Assembly (NCBI GenBank): GCA_964526785.1
Contig: CAZGMJ010000018.1
Location: 17,325 to 81,324, forward strand
Source: CAZGMJ01 sp964526785
GTDB taxonomy: Bacteria; Planctomycetota; Phycisphaerae; Sedimentisphaerales; Anaerobacaceae
DNA: 64,000 bases
Direction of reading: 5' to 3'
The translations under genes were made by a program, and so were the position numbers. Below are positions 8,631 through 17,134 of the stretch, one piece after another (the first letter of the stretch is position 1; each line of letters starts with the position of its first letter). The notes below the pieces were generated by a model that had not been told where the DNA came from, did not search any database, and worked only from the letters and a program-made list of their open reading frames with translations.

Positions 8631-8882
8631 ATGATGCCAAGAATTGCGTGGAACTCTGCGCTGACGGGACTGGTGGCCGGGCTGGTCGTCTTTATGGTGC
8701 TGGGGGCGGGGTATGCGAGCAGACCGGTCGATACGTACGAGTTGTCGGTGATAAGTGTGGGTAAGGACGTCGTATACACCCGGATGAATACCAGCACGGG
8801 CAAGGTGGAAACGTGGCGATATCTGGTGACGCAAGTGCCGTCCTACCGCGACAGCAAGATATTGAACGAACCAAGATACTGA
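8631..8882 (+). CDS. Small exported or single-pass membrane protein, unknown function
   Basis: 83 residues: a hydrophobic helix (ALTGLVAGLVVFMVLGAGYA, residues 9-28) followed by a ~50-residue soluble tail with alternating hydrophobic residues, probably beta. GGAGG (8621-8625) precedes ATG 8631/8634 at workable spacing. It follows the peroxiredoxin fusion by 62 bp in the same direction and may be cotranscribed. I do not recognise the family. Confidence 0.6.
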   Translation: MMPRIAWNSALTGLVAGLVVFMVLGAGYASRPVDTYELSVISVGKDVVYTRMNTSTGKVETWRYLVTQVPSYRDSKILNEPRY

Positions 8883-8905
8883 CATTCGGTTACGCTGTCA
8901 CTGTA

Positions 8906-9631
8906 TCATCCACCCCGGCTGCGACGAAGCAATACGGCGCCCGCCGCCAACAAAACCAGCGAGGCCGGTTCAGGAATAACTACCACATAATCCTGACGAT
9001 CTTCGTTCACAAGAGCCCGCAATTCGGCCATCGGGCCCGTGCCGTCCAACGAGGAGAGCCAGGTGTCGGCCAGAGCTGTCTGGTAGCGCCTTGCGCCGAA
9101 TCGCCCCGGAACCTCTTCGGCGTCGAAGATGACCTTCCACCGCTCCGAGGGTTCCTCGTAGACAATCTCCCAGACGGCTATCGCGAAAGCTTCAGCCTCG
9201 GCGCTGTGCTGTTCGCTGTGTACGCCCGTTCCATTCCAGGCAGGATCATAATATCGACCGAACAGTTCGCTTATCCAGGCCGCCTTTTCGGGGCCCACCG
9301 GTTCATCCAGCGAGGGCACATACGCGTCCTCGAGCAGTACGATGTCGTATTCTCGTTCGGTATGCGGAATGCCCTGGTTCAGTTCGATGCAGAATCCCGC
9401 CAGCGGATCGGAAGGTAGTGATTCGGCCTGACCGGGGACCCGGATGGTATCGAGCATATAGACCCCCGCCGTGTATCTGCCGCCCTGAAATTCTTCGCCG
9501 CACAGTTCCACATCGCAGCCGGCGCCGTAACCGCTGAAACGCAGTTGGACGTTTTGCTGAACACGTCCCTGTGCGACACACGCGCAGACGGCAACAGTCA
9601 AAACGCACAGGATCGCTATCCTCCTGATCAT
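8906..9631 (-). CDS. PEP-CTERM sorted surface protein, paralogue of the protein at 25532
   Basis: 241 aa: signal peptide (MIRRIAILCVLTVAVCAC), a mature domain, and a C-terminal PEP-CTERM tail (IPEPASLVLLAAGAVLL followed by RRSRGG) that would be cut and attached by an exosortase-type system. The core shares a pattern with the protein at 25532: GYGA near the start, FCIEL, a KA-YISELxGRxYDPxW block, an AxWEIVYE block and a WLxSLDGxGPxAxLRA block. ATG 9631 is chosen (CAGGAG upstream); two GTG codons lie in frame before it. FCIEL and A-[IV]-W resemble the cysteine and TQxAxW parts of thioester domains, but the glutamine is absent here. Confidence 0.82.
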   Translation of the reverse strand: MIRRIAILCVLTVAVCACVAQGRVQQNVQLRFSGYGAGCDVELCGEEFQGGRYTAGVYMLDTIRVPGQAESLPSDPLAGFCIELNQGIPHTEREYDIVLLEDAYVPSLDEPVGPEKAAWISELFGRYYDPAWNGTGVHSEQHSAEAEAFAIAVWEIVYEEPSERWKVIFDAEEVPGRFGARRYQTALADTWLSSLDGTGPMAELRALVNEDRQDYVVVIPEPASLVLLAAGAVLLRRSRGG

Positions 9632-9787
9632 CACCACTCCTGAAGCGCAAGAACAACCTTGTTATGCGCCGATATCCATTCCGGCTTAAAACAGGGGCAT
9701 CCCGCCTCTGTATCGAGCATCCATTGGCCGGCACCATATCATAAGGCAGGCCCGTTGTCAACCCAAAACGCTCCTGAATTCGACTGA

Positions 9788-9814
9788 CGGTGACACGGCT
9801 CACTGCTGTCACCG
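9788..9814. terminator. 8-bp perfect hairpin downstream of the sulfatase gene
   Basis: CGGTGACA (9788-9795) and TGTCACCG (9807-9814) pair perfectly around an 11-nt loop. It lies 42 bp past the sulfatase stop on the minus strand but has no T-run, so it could be an mRNA-stabilising end or a weak terminator. Confidence 0.35.
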
Positions 9815-9855
9815 ACGAGTGGCCGATGGGCCTGACAGAGGCGCCGGCGGCGATG

Positions 9856-11304
9856 CTATTTCAGGCCGTAAAGATGCCTGCCTTTGCGGGCGGCCTGGAT
9901 AGCCTCATGCGTATCCTGCGGCGAGCCGGGGTCCTGCTGCTGCTGCATCCATCGATCGAGTTCGGCGCTGAGACGGTTTTTAACGCCGGCCATTGTCGGG
10001 TCGTCGGCGAGATTCTTCATCTCGTAAGGGTCGGCGGCGGTATGATACAACTGCTCAGCCGGCCGGTGCATGTATCGCTTGACCAGATCGTAGGTGTGCG
10101 GCTGGTTCCACGCCTGGCGGACCCACGTCGCCCAGTAGGGATTATTCAATTTGCCTTCGCCCGACCAGCCCATCAGATGCTTCTCGATGTATATCTCGTC
10201 CGGCCGCAGGTTGCGGATATAGCGGTACCGGCCGTCGGTGACCGTGCGGATGGGATAGGCCGGGCCTTCGGGGATGTTGTTGTGCATGCCATAGACGTAC
10301 GTACGGTGCGCTGATTTGCGGCCCCGCAGCACGGCCAAAAAGCTCGTGCCATCGTAGTTGTGCGCCGCCGGATCGCCGCCGGCCGCCTCGATCAGCGTCG
10401 GCAGTACGTCGGCGTACTGCACCATTGCATCCGTGCGCCCCGGTGCAACTCGGCCGGGCCATCGGGCGATCATCGCCGTGTGCAGCCCGCTGTCCCAATT
10501 GGTCCACTTGCAGCCCGGAAACTGGCAGCCCTGTTCGGACGTGAACAGCACGAGTGTGTCGTTCGCTTTGCCGGAGCGTTCGAGCGTATCGAGAATGTCG
10601 CCAACCTGGCCGTCCATGTACGTGATCTCCGCCAGATAGCGGGAGAACGCCTCGCGTGTCGTGGCCGTATCGGCGATATTGGGCGGCAGCTCGATTCTCT
10701 CCGGCGGGTACTTCGATGGCTCGCCCATCACCCACGGCACGTGCGGCTCGACCAGACAGACCGTCAGGCAGAAGGGCTCATTCGCATCGCGTGACATGAA
10801 ACCGCTGATGGGGCCGGTGTCGTGCGACCGAGTCGGGTTTCGTACGCAGTTCGGGTCGAAGCCGCCGATCTTCTCGAAGGGAAAGGCCTGCTGCGGCTTG
10901 ACGTGCACCTTGCCCGCCAGGCCCACGCGATAGCCCAGCGCAGAGAGATGCTGGGGCATGCTGGTCAAATCGGGCCGGCTGGCTGAGTGGTTCCACGCGC
11001 AGCCGTTGCGCATCGGATATTTGCCCGAATAGAGTTCGGCCCGGCACGGCTGGCACATCGCGGAGGCCAGATACGCACGGTTGAAGACCAGGCCCCGGGA
11101 GGCGAGCCGGTCGATGTTGGGCGTTCGGGCGTTCTTTCCGCCGTAGATCGGCAGGTCCGTGAACGTGCAGTCGTCGGCCATTATGATCAGGATGTTGGGT
11201 TTGTTGTTGCGGGGCGGTCCTGCATTCGCGGCCAGGGTTCGGCCTATCATCGCCGATGTCAGCGTCGCTCCGGCGTATCCGAGAAAATTGCGTCTACTGA
11301 GCAT
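9856..11304 (-). CDS. Tat-exported type I (formylglycine) sulfatase
   Basis: 482 aa. LSRRNFLGY near the N-terminus is a twin-arginine signal. The catalytic consensus appears as C84-Q-P-C-R88 followed by AELYSGKYP; C84 would be converted to formylglycine. Metal ligands are visible in MADD (D44, D45); the second site usually reading SD[HN]G is SEQG here, a conservative variant. It should hydrolyse sulfate esters of algal or animal polysaccharides in the periplasm. ATG 11304 has GGAG 8 nt upstream and starts just at the Tat signal. The 301-residue FGE-like protein at 15931 lacks the full cysteine pair, so the maturase is probably encoded elsewhere. Confidence 0.9.
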   Translation of the reverse strand: MLSRRNFLGYAGATLTSAMIGRTLAANAGPPRNNKPNILIIMADDCTFTDLPIYGGKNARTPNIDRLASRGLVFNRAYLASAMCQPCRAELYSGKYPMRNGCAWNHSASRPDLTSMPQHLSALGYRVGLAGKVHVKPQQAFPFEKIGGFDPNCVRNPTRSHDTGPISGFMSRDANEPFCLTVCLVEPHVPWVMGEPSKYPPERIELPPNIADTATTREAFSRYLAEITYMDGQVGDILDTLERSGKANDTLVLFTSEQGCQFPGCKWTNWDSGLHTAMIARWPGRVAPGRTDAMVQYADVLPTLIEAAGGDPAAHNYDGTSFLAVLRGRKSAHRTYVYGMHNNIPEGPAYPIRTVTDGRYRYIRNLRPDEIYIEKHLMGWSGEGKLNNPYWATWVRQAWNQPHTYDLVKRYMHRPAEQLYHTAADPYEMKNLADDPTMAGVKNRLSAELDRWMQQQQDPGSPQDTHEAIQAARKGRHLYGLK

Positions 11305-11457
11305 GTCTGTTACTCCGAAATGTCCTGGCAAGTCTGGAAGACGCGCGGGGTTCTCTGATCGCAGACGTCTTCAGCTTATATTCGACCGCCATGCTATCTG
11401 ATTGAATGGTGGATGGCAATCGCCAGGCACGGGGCGGTTGGGCCGGGCGTTCGGTGG

Positions 11458-12147
11458 CTAATCTTCGCCGGGCGGTATCGGCTCTTCCTTTGCACTGAGC
11501 ATCCCCGCGATCTCGTCGTACCCCTGCATGGAAGCGACGCCGGCGGGCGTACGGCCGTGAATATCACTGAGCCGGGTCGATGCACCGGCCGCCAGGAGCA
11601 ATTCGACGACTTCGCGATGTCCCTTGCAAGAGGCGAAGAACAGCGCCGTCCAATCTTCCACGCCCCGGAGATCGACGTTGGCATCGGCGCCGAGCAGAAG
11701 CCGGACCATCTCGGCATGTCCGAGAAAAGCGGCCCGGTGCAGAGGAGCGTTACCCATACCGTGGGCGTCGACGTCTGCGCCGTTGTCGATCAGCAGGCGG
11801 GCCATTTCCGGGCAATTCGTGTTGACCGCATAATGCAGCGGCGTCCAGCCGAGTTTGGTTTCCGCGTTGACGTCGGCCCCGGCCGAAACGAGCAATTCGG
11901 CGATCGCGATACGTTCGGCGGAGGCTGCGACGTGCAGTGGCGTGGCCCGATCGGTCTCGTCGCCGATGTTCAGGAGTTTCGGCCGTTTCTGCAGGAGATC
12001 GCGGACCTGCTCGATGTCGTCGGCATAGATCGCTTCGGTGAGTTCGCGCTGGAGGCGTCCGCCGTCGGCGAGGCTCCATAGTGCGACCACCAGCGCCGCG
12101 GCGGCGCTGGCCAGGACAATGTACGAATTCCGTTTGCGGACGTCCAT
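11458..12147 (-). CDS. Membrane-anchored ankyrin-repeat protein
   Basis: 229 aa with one N-terminal transmembrane helix (about residues 10-25) and then five or so ankyrin repeats, recognised by TPLHVAAS, GWTPLHYAV, APLHRAAFLGH, WTALFFASCKGH and GRTPAGVAS, each followed by an LLLxxGAD-type helix. Ankyrin repeats bind proteins; this one faces the periplasm. It starts 3 bp after the stop of the small membrane gene at 12151, so the two form an operon. The specific partner is unknown. Confidence 0.85.
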   Translation of the reverse strand: MDVRKRNSYIVLASAAAALVVALWSLADGGRLQRELTEAIYADDIEQVRDLLQKRPKLLNIGDETDRATPLHVAASAERIAIAELLVSAGADVNAETKLGWTPLHYAVNTNCPEMARLLIDNGADVDAHGMGNAPLHRAAFLGHAEMVRLLLGADANVDLRGVEDWTALFFASCKGHREVVELLLAAGASTRLSDIHGRTPAGVASMQGYDEIAGMLSAKEEPIPPGED

Positions 12148-12150
12148 GTA

Positions 12151-12402
12151 TCAGTGCCGGCCCTCGGTCACTTCGTCGGCAGTCACATCACCGCCGCCCG
12201 GTTGTGCCTTCTTGTCGCTGCGATTCGATCCGAACGGCATTGTGTGATACTTGCCGAGGATCAGGGCGATCAGGAGTGTCAGAGCGACCGGGCCGAATAC
12301 AATAAGACGCCTGTCGGCCGGCACAAAGACTCCGAGCAGACCGACGATGATGAATGCAATGATGCCGGTCCTGGCAAACTCCACTTTTACTTTCTTAGCC
12401 AT
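12151..12402 (-). CDS. Small two-helix membrane protein, unknown function
   Basis: 83 aa: positively charged start MAKKVKVEFA, two hydrophobic helices (about residues 13-28 and 35-50) and a charged, glycine-rich tail. It is the first gene of a two-gene operon with the ankyrin protein, separated by only 3 bp. No recognised domain; likely an inner-membrane partner of the ankyrin protein. Confidence 0.65.
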   Translation of the reverse strand: MAKKVKVEFARTGIIAFIIVGLLGVFVPADRRLIVFGPVALTLLIALILGKYHTMPFGSNRSDKKAQPGGGDVTADEVTEGRH

Positions 12403-12914
12403 GGTTCTGCCCCTCCGGTTCGATTCCGTGGCTATTGCTCTTTACGCATCGTATTATAGCCCAAATGCGGGGAAAAATTCCAGTCTGTTGCACATTTCTG
12501 CCGCACCGATGGCCGCATATTGTGATACCCGTAATGGCCGTGCATCGGATTATCGCTGTTTGTTGCTGGTGCGGAAAAACCGTCTGATGGCTCGAACACG
12601 GTCTTTTTTGAAGAAGAACCGCGAAGCACGGGTTCGCGTAGAAGCGTTAGAATTGCTGAAAAACCGATTTTGATCGCACGATACGATCCGCTTTTCTATG
12701 CAAAAAAACGGGTGTTCGAGGCTTTTTTACAAAATCTTTCGCACATTTTAGTGCTCTTTGCGGCCCTTTTGGGCCCTGCGATAAGGACAAATCAGGGTGG
12801 TACGGGGCCGGCAGTGGCACAGTATAGTTATCGTAAGGTGTTGTATGGCAACGCTTTAGGTTGTGTATGCGACGGTGGCGGATGTAGCCGGAATGCTATT
12901 GTGAAGAAACGCTG
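12403..12914. other. Intergenic stretch without a supported gene
   Basis: No reading frame here combines a ribosome site, plausible composition and a recognisable motif. It is fairly AT-rich and probably holds the promoter of the minus-strand operon at 12402; no clear -35/-10 pair could be assigned to it. The following 170 bp hold a candidate small RNA. Confidence 0.4.
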
Positions 12915-12926
12915 TATAATAGTAGG

Positions 12927-13080
12927 TTTTCGGAAGGGCCAAATGTAGGATTTTGCTCATGCACATTTTCGAGGGTATCGCGTATTATATAACAAAGGAA
13001 AAATCATCAGACCTCTGCGATGCCGCATACCTTCTCTCCTCCTCCTCTCTGGGTGCAGAGGTCTATTTTTCCTTTTTTTA
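12927..13080 (+). ncRNA. Candidate small RNA with C/T-rich, anti-Shine-Dalgarno loop
   Basis: TATAAT at 12915-12920 preceded by TG suggests a start near 12927, though no good -35 is visible. At the 3' end AGACCTCTGC (13009-13018) pairs perfectly with GCAGAGGTCT (13055-13064), and the loop between carries a run of CT (13031-13050, core CTCCTCCTCC) complementary to GGAGG-type ribosome sites. A T-rich run (13065-13080) follows. This is the architecture of a terminator-ended regulatory RNA, but expression is an inference. Confidence 0.4.
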
Positions 13081-13300
13081 TGCGCTGACGTTGGCAGTGC
13101 CGGTTTCGGCCATACCATTGTTGGCGTACCTTCCACACCAGTAAGCAGTTGCCGGACAAGCCCCTGATGTGACGAATCTCTCTCATCGTTCCGGCCTGAC
13201 GCTTCCAAATCGCCGTGATATACCCCTGATGATCTGATAGGATGGCATGGGCGAGCTACGGACTCGCGCAGCGTGAATCGGATTTTGCAGGAGATACGCG

Positions 13301-15847
13301 ATGACACAGAACCGCCTGAACGGCGTGGCCATTGGATCAATGACAATTTTGCTCTGCTTCTGGTTGTGTCCGTGCGCGGTCGGCGCCGAGGGACCTGCTG
13401 CAGCGCCATCGACGGGCCGGATCGAACCTTCCACGGGCGAGCATGAGGGGCACAAATGGCGGATCGACGCAAATCATCTGATGTGGTGGGACGACGAACC
13501 ATATGTGCGTTTCGCTTTCACGGGCAACGGCGATTTGGTTGAAATGCTCGATGCCGGTTTCGATCAGTTTGTCCTGACACCCGCAGAGCGATGGCCCATA
13601 GATGGGCCCGATCCAGAGATCGTCGAATCGGTGAACGAATTCTCGAAACGTCTGGAGAAGGCCGGAGCGTCTTATTATGCGAACCTGAACCTCTTGTGGC
13701 CGTGGCGGTACGGCGATCTCATGGACGAAGGGCATAAGGCGGAAGTCTTCTTTCGGCACGTTCGGGACGTCACAGAATACGCCGGTAGCAGCAGATCGCT
13801 CGATATCGAAGTATGGCTGCCATTGCAGGAGGGGCGGCGGGACAAACTCGTGCCGGCTCACGTCGAGGTTGTGCTATTCGATTTGGACCGTTGGGTCAGC
13901 CGTGACCTCAGCGCAAAGATCGACAGCGTTCGGGCGATTCCTGTCGAGGCCCGGCCGCAGGAGGAATTGCGAACGGATGATGACCGGCCGGTGGGCAGGA
14001 TGTTTCGCGTGCGTCTAAAGAAGGTGGAGTTGCCGGAATCTTCGTCGCTCAGACTCGTAACGGGCATGTGCCTGCGGCAGTCGGGATTGCCCGGCGTCAA
14101 TGGGCTCGTTCCGCTGTGGAAACCGGGCATCCGCAGGTTCTACGAAAGCAGCCTCAGGGCGTTTCGTTCGGCGTACGCCGGGCCGAACCTGCGGGGGATG
14201 CAATTTGGCGACGAGATCAACACGTGGCCCGTCTCACTGACGGCCGCTCATGCGTACCTGGATATTCGCAAAGATGCAATCGCGCTGAAGGCCTATCGCA
14301 AATGGCTTTCCCGGCGGTTCGAAAGCATCGGGGAGCTTAACCGGCGGTTCCGCGAAACGTACGGCTCTTTCGATGAGGTGGGCTGGCGGGTTCCTTTGCA
14401 CCCGTTCGATCCGGAACTCGCCCGCACGGATAGAGGGGCCGAACGCGAGGAATCCTGGGCGGGGGCGCAGACCGCCTGGGGGCTGGCCGGCTCGGTCGAT
14501 CAACTGTGGGTGGTGAGCCGGACGCAACGGGAGTTTCTCGAATGGTTCTATGGCCACTGGCTGGCGGAGTATGCGAAGCTGGCCAAGGAGATAATCGGCG
14601 ACGTCCCGGTTTTTGTCTGTTCGGCCGCGATAGGAGGCGATGCAGACCGGTATCTTGCGATGCACCGCTGGGCCCTGCGCGAGGGCGTGGACGGGTTGAT
14701 TCGCAATCACTACGGAAACTGCGGCCCGGAAGAGCGATATGCACTGGCGAGCCTTGCCGCGTGGATGGATAGGGTCCAGCGGGAAAGCGGCTGCACGAAA
14801 CATCTCTGGGCGAACGAGGTCGGCTACGTTCGGCCGCATATGACCGATGACGAGTGGGCCGCGGCCGAAGGGGCGGAGCTGGATCCGCTCGAATCTTTCG
14901 GCAGTCAGTGGGCATTTCCTTCGAGAGAATCATTGCGCGAGATGCTGGTACTGCTGAGCGAGTATGGATACAAGGGCTTCAATCGCTTTTTGATGAATCC
15001 GTCGGCTCGGCGGGCGGCTCGTGAAGTGCGGTGGATGGCGGAGCTGCGCGACGAGATTGTTCCGCAGGTTGCTGGTTCGACCGGCACCGGAGGCGATACA
15101 GTCGTGCCGCTGCCCCATGCGCACGCGCACAACGACTACCGCCACTACCGTCCTCTGCTTGATGCGCTGTCTCACGGCTTCTGCAGCGTCGAGGCGGATA
15201 TCTTCCTCGTCGGCGAAGAACTGTTCGTTGCGCATGACCGTGCGGACCTGCGGCCCGAGCGCAGCCTGCGCCGCCTGTACCTTGATCCCCTGCGTGAGCG
15301 GTGCGCCGCCAACGCCGGACGGGTGTACGCGAACGGTCCGCAGGTGACGTTGCTGATCGATATCAAGTCCGAGGCGGCCCCCACATACAGAGCTCTGCAC
15401 GCGCTGCTGGCCGAGTATCGTGACATCATGACGCGCTGCGGTCCCGACGGTCGCACCGACAAGGCGATCGTCGCCATTGTTTCGGGCAACCGTCCGCGGG
15501 AGTTGATGGCCTCGCAGAAAGAGCGGCTCGCATTCTACGACGGACGACTGGGCGATCTGGAGTCCGATGCCCCGGCCGAATTGATTCCCCTGATCAGCGA
15601 CCGCTGGACCAGCCATTTCCAATGGCGCGGCGTCGGAGCCATGCCTGCCGCAGAGCGTCGCAAACTAAAGGCGATTGTGGAAAAAGCTCACGCCAAAGGG
15701 CGGCGCGTGCGCTTCTGGGCCACGCCGGACGCACGATCACCCGCCAGGGAGGCCCTCTGGTCGGTTTTGCTCGATGCGGACGTCGATTTGATTAACACCG
15801 ACGATCTGGAAGGACTCCGGCGTTTCCTGCTTGAAGCCGCGAGGTGA
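13301..15847 (+). CDS. Secreted fusion: putative glycoside-hydrolase barrel plus PI-PLC/glycerophosphodiesterase-like domain
   Basis: 848 aa with a signal peptide (residues 1-29). Residues ~50-590 look like a TIM-barrel glycosidase of the GH42-like type, with segments such as LRGMQFGDEINTWP and HLWANEVGY carrying candidate catalytic glutamates; the family assignment is tentative. From about residue 605 (PHAHAHNDYRHYRPL, then SVEADIFLVGEELFVAHD and TLLIDIKSEA) it matches the glycerophosphodiester/PI-specific phosphodiesterase family related to AIM6-type proteins, with the first histidines, E-D pair and HD typical of the metal site. The frame is continuous, with no internal ribosome site seen at the junction. 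The pairing suggests action on a glycosylated phosphodiester substrate, which is inference. Confidence 0.75.
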   Translation: MTQNRLNGVAIGSMTILLCFWLCPCAVGAEGPAAAPSTGRIEPSTGEHEGHKWRIDANHLMWWDDEPYVRFAFTGNGDLVEMLDAGFDQFVLTPAERWPIDGPDPEIVESVNEFSKRLEKAGASYYANLNLLWPWRYGDLMDEGHKAEVFFRHVRDVTEYAGSSRSLDIEVWLPLQEGRRDKLVPAHVEVVLFDLDRWVSRDLSAKIDSVRAIPVEARPQEELRTDDDRPVGRMFRVRLKKVELPESSSLRLVTGMCLRQSGLPGVNGLVPLWKPGIRRFYESSLRAFRSAYAGPNLRGMQFGDEINTWPVSLTAAHAYLDIRKDAIALKAYRKWLSRRFESIGELNRRFRETYGSFDEVGWRVPLHPFDPELARTDRGAEREESWAGAQTAWGLAGSVDQLWVVSRTQREFLEWFYGHWLAEYAKLAKEIIGDVPVFVCSAAIGGDADRYLAMHRWALREGVDGLIRNHYGNCGPEERYALASLAAWMDRVQRESGCTKHLWANEVGYVRPHMTDDEWAAAEGAELDPLESFGSQWAFPSRESLREMLVLLSEYGYKGFNRFLMNPSARRAAREVRWMAELRDEIVPQVAGSTGTGGDTVVPLPHAHAHNDYRHYRPLLDALSHGFCSVEADIFLVGEELFVAHDRADLRPERSLRRLYLDPLRERCAANAGRVYANGPQVTLLIDIKSEAAPTYRALHALLAEYRDIMTRCGPDGRTDKAIVAIVSGNRPRELMASQKERLAFYDGRLGDLESDAPAELIPLISDRWTSHFQWRGVGAMPAAERRKLKAIVEKAHAKGRRVRFWATPDARSPAREALWSVLLDADVDLINTDDLEGLRRFLLEAAR

Positions 15848-15930
15848 TCGACAGTGGCAGCAGGGTCGTGCGTTCGGTTCAGTGTCATGTTCCGTGGACA
15901 GGGACATGCAGCATCCTGTTATGGAACCGA

Positions 15931-16746
15931 TTACTCTTCAGTCGGCGGTTCGCCCTCCAGCACGACGCGGAAGCCGATGATGCCTCCCTTGCTGGTCGGC
16001 GGCATATAGCCCCGCTCGGCGGAGCGACAATCAAACGGAGTGTTGCTGTACGACCCGCTCCGGATTACGCGAACGGCTCGCTCGGGCGGTTGGTCGGGGC
16101 CTTTCGGATCGGTCAACTCCTCGCCGGGATACCGGCCATACCAGTCACTGCACATCTCCCAGACGTTTCCACCCATGTCGAACAGACCCCACGCATTGGG
16201 CCGCTTTTCGCCGACTTCGTGCATGTTCAGCTCGCTGTTCTTGCTGCTCCATGCGTACCGTTCGTCGAATGCATATCCCCAGTAGAAGGGGCTATATGTT
16301 CCCGCCCGGCAGGCATACTCCCACTCGGCCTCCGTGGGCAGACGATACCGGCGGCCTTCACTCTCGCTGAGACGCCGGCAGAATGAAACCGCGTCGGTCC
16401 ATGTCACGAATACGGCGGGCAAACGCGCACCCTGCTGGATATTCGGATTGTCCGCCCAGGGAGCGGTGCCCATCAACTGCTCCCACTGCTGCTGGGTCAC
16501 CTCGGTGACGCCCATGTAGAATCCTTTGGTTAGAATAACGCGGTGACGCGGTGATTCATCCTCTTCCCGGCCTTTTTCGGATTCCCGGCTGCCCATCGTG
16601 AAACTGCCCGACGGAATCCATGCCAAATCCATGGCGAGGGAATTGGTGATCGTGGTGCGTTCGGCGTCTTCGACCTGTGCCGTGCAGGGAACCGCCAGGA
16701 CCATAACAGCGATCGGGACGACAAGTTTACAAAATGCCCGTGCCAT
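15931..16746 (-). CDS. Exported SUMF1/FGE-fold protein (formylglycine-generating-enzyme-like)
   Basis: 271 aa. Signal peptide MARAFCKLVVPIAVMVLAVP, then a full FGE-sulfatase domain: IPSGSFTMGS, TEVTQQQWEQLMG, RYRLPTEAEWEYACRAG, GLFDMGGNVWEMCSDWYG and GFRVVLEG. In true formylglycine-generating enzymes two cysteines in the C-terminal segment bind copper; here this segment reads SGSYSNTPFDCRSAER, keeping only one. It is therefore probably a structural or ligand-binding member rather than a sulfatase maturase. ATG 16746 is chosen because GGAGG lies 9 nt upstream and it begins the signal peptide. Convergent with the fusion gene at 13301. Confidence 0.82.
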   Translation of the reverse strand: MARAFCKLVVPIAVMVLAVPCTAQVEDAERTTITNSLAMDLAWIPSGSFTMGSRESEKGREEDESPRHRVILTKGFYMGVTEVTQQQWEQLMGTAPWADNPNIQQGARLPAVFVTWTDAVSFCRRLSESEGRRYRLPTEAEWEYACRAGTYSPFYWGYAFDERYAWSSKNSELNMHEVGEKRPNAWGLFDMGGNVWEMCSDWYGRYPGEELTDPKGPDQPPERAVRVIRSGSYSNTPFDCRSAERGYMPPTSKGGIIGFRVVLEGEPPTEE

Positions 16747-17049
16747 ATCGAAAAACCTCCACTGAGCTTTATATGTACGCGGCTGAAACTGCCTGGTACC
16801 AGCATACCACAAAGCGCCCTGATTCCAAAGCGGCAATTCGATATATTTGATCTCTCATGTGCACAGCGCAGGCCCCTGGTTTGCGAACCTGGGCGAGTTG
16901 CCCGGCCTGCCCTCTTTTTCAAAAATGCCGCAAGCTGAGGGACGCCCGGGGCGGGCAATCTCGTGCCGCCCGGGTACGGGTCGTCGTGTGGCGCCGGTCC
17001 GGGGCGGAGAATCAATGACTTTTATACTCCGGATAGTTGCATTTTGTGC
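16747..17049. other. Divergent intergenic region, no gene seen
   Basis: About 300 bp between divergent genes. It is GC-rich with several G/C blocks and no supported coding frame. The promoter of the Wzz-like gene follows at 17050; a promoter for the FGE-like gene must lie here but no clear match was found. Confidence 0.4.
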
Positions 17050-17078
17050 TTGGCGGATGGCCAAGACGCCGGTAGAAT
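17050..17078 (+). promoter_or_regulatory. Predicted sigma-70-type promoter of the Wzz-like gene
   Basis: TTGGCG (17050-17055), 17-bp spacer ending in GG, then TAGAAT (17073-17078). The GG before the -10 is shared with the promoters at 18635, 25005, 28875, 33966 and 57873. Confidence 0.5.
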
Positions 17079-17134
17079 GATACACGAAGGTATGGAAGAC
17101 AAACGAGAAGGCTGTAAGAGTAGGAGACAGCATC

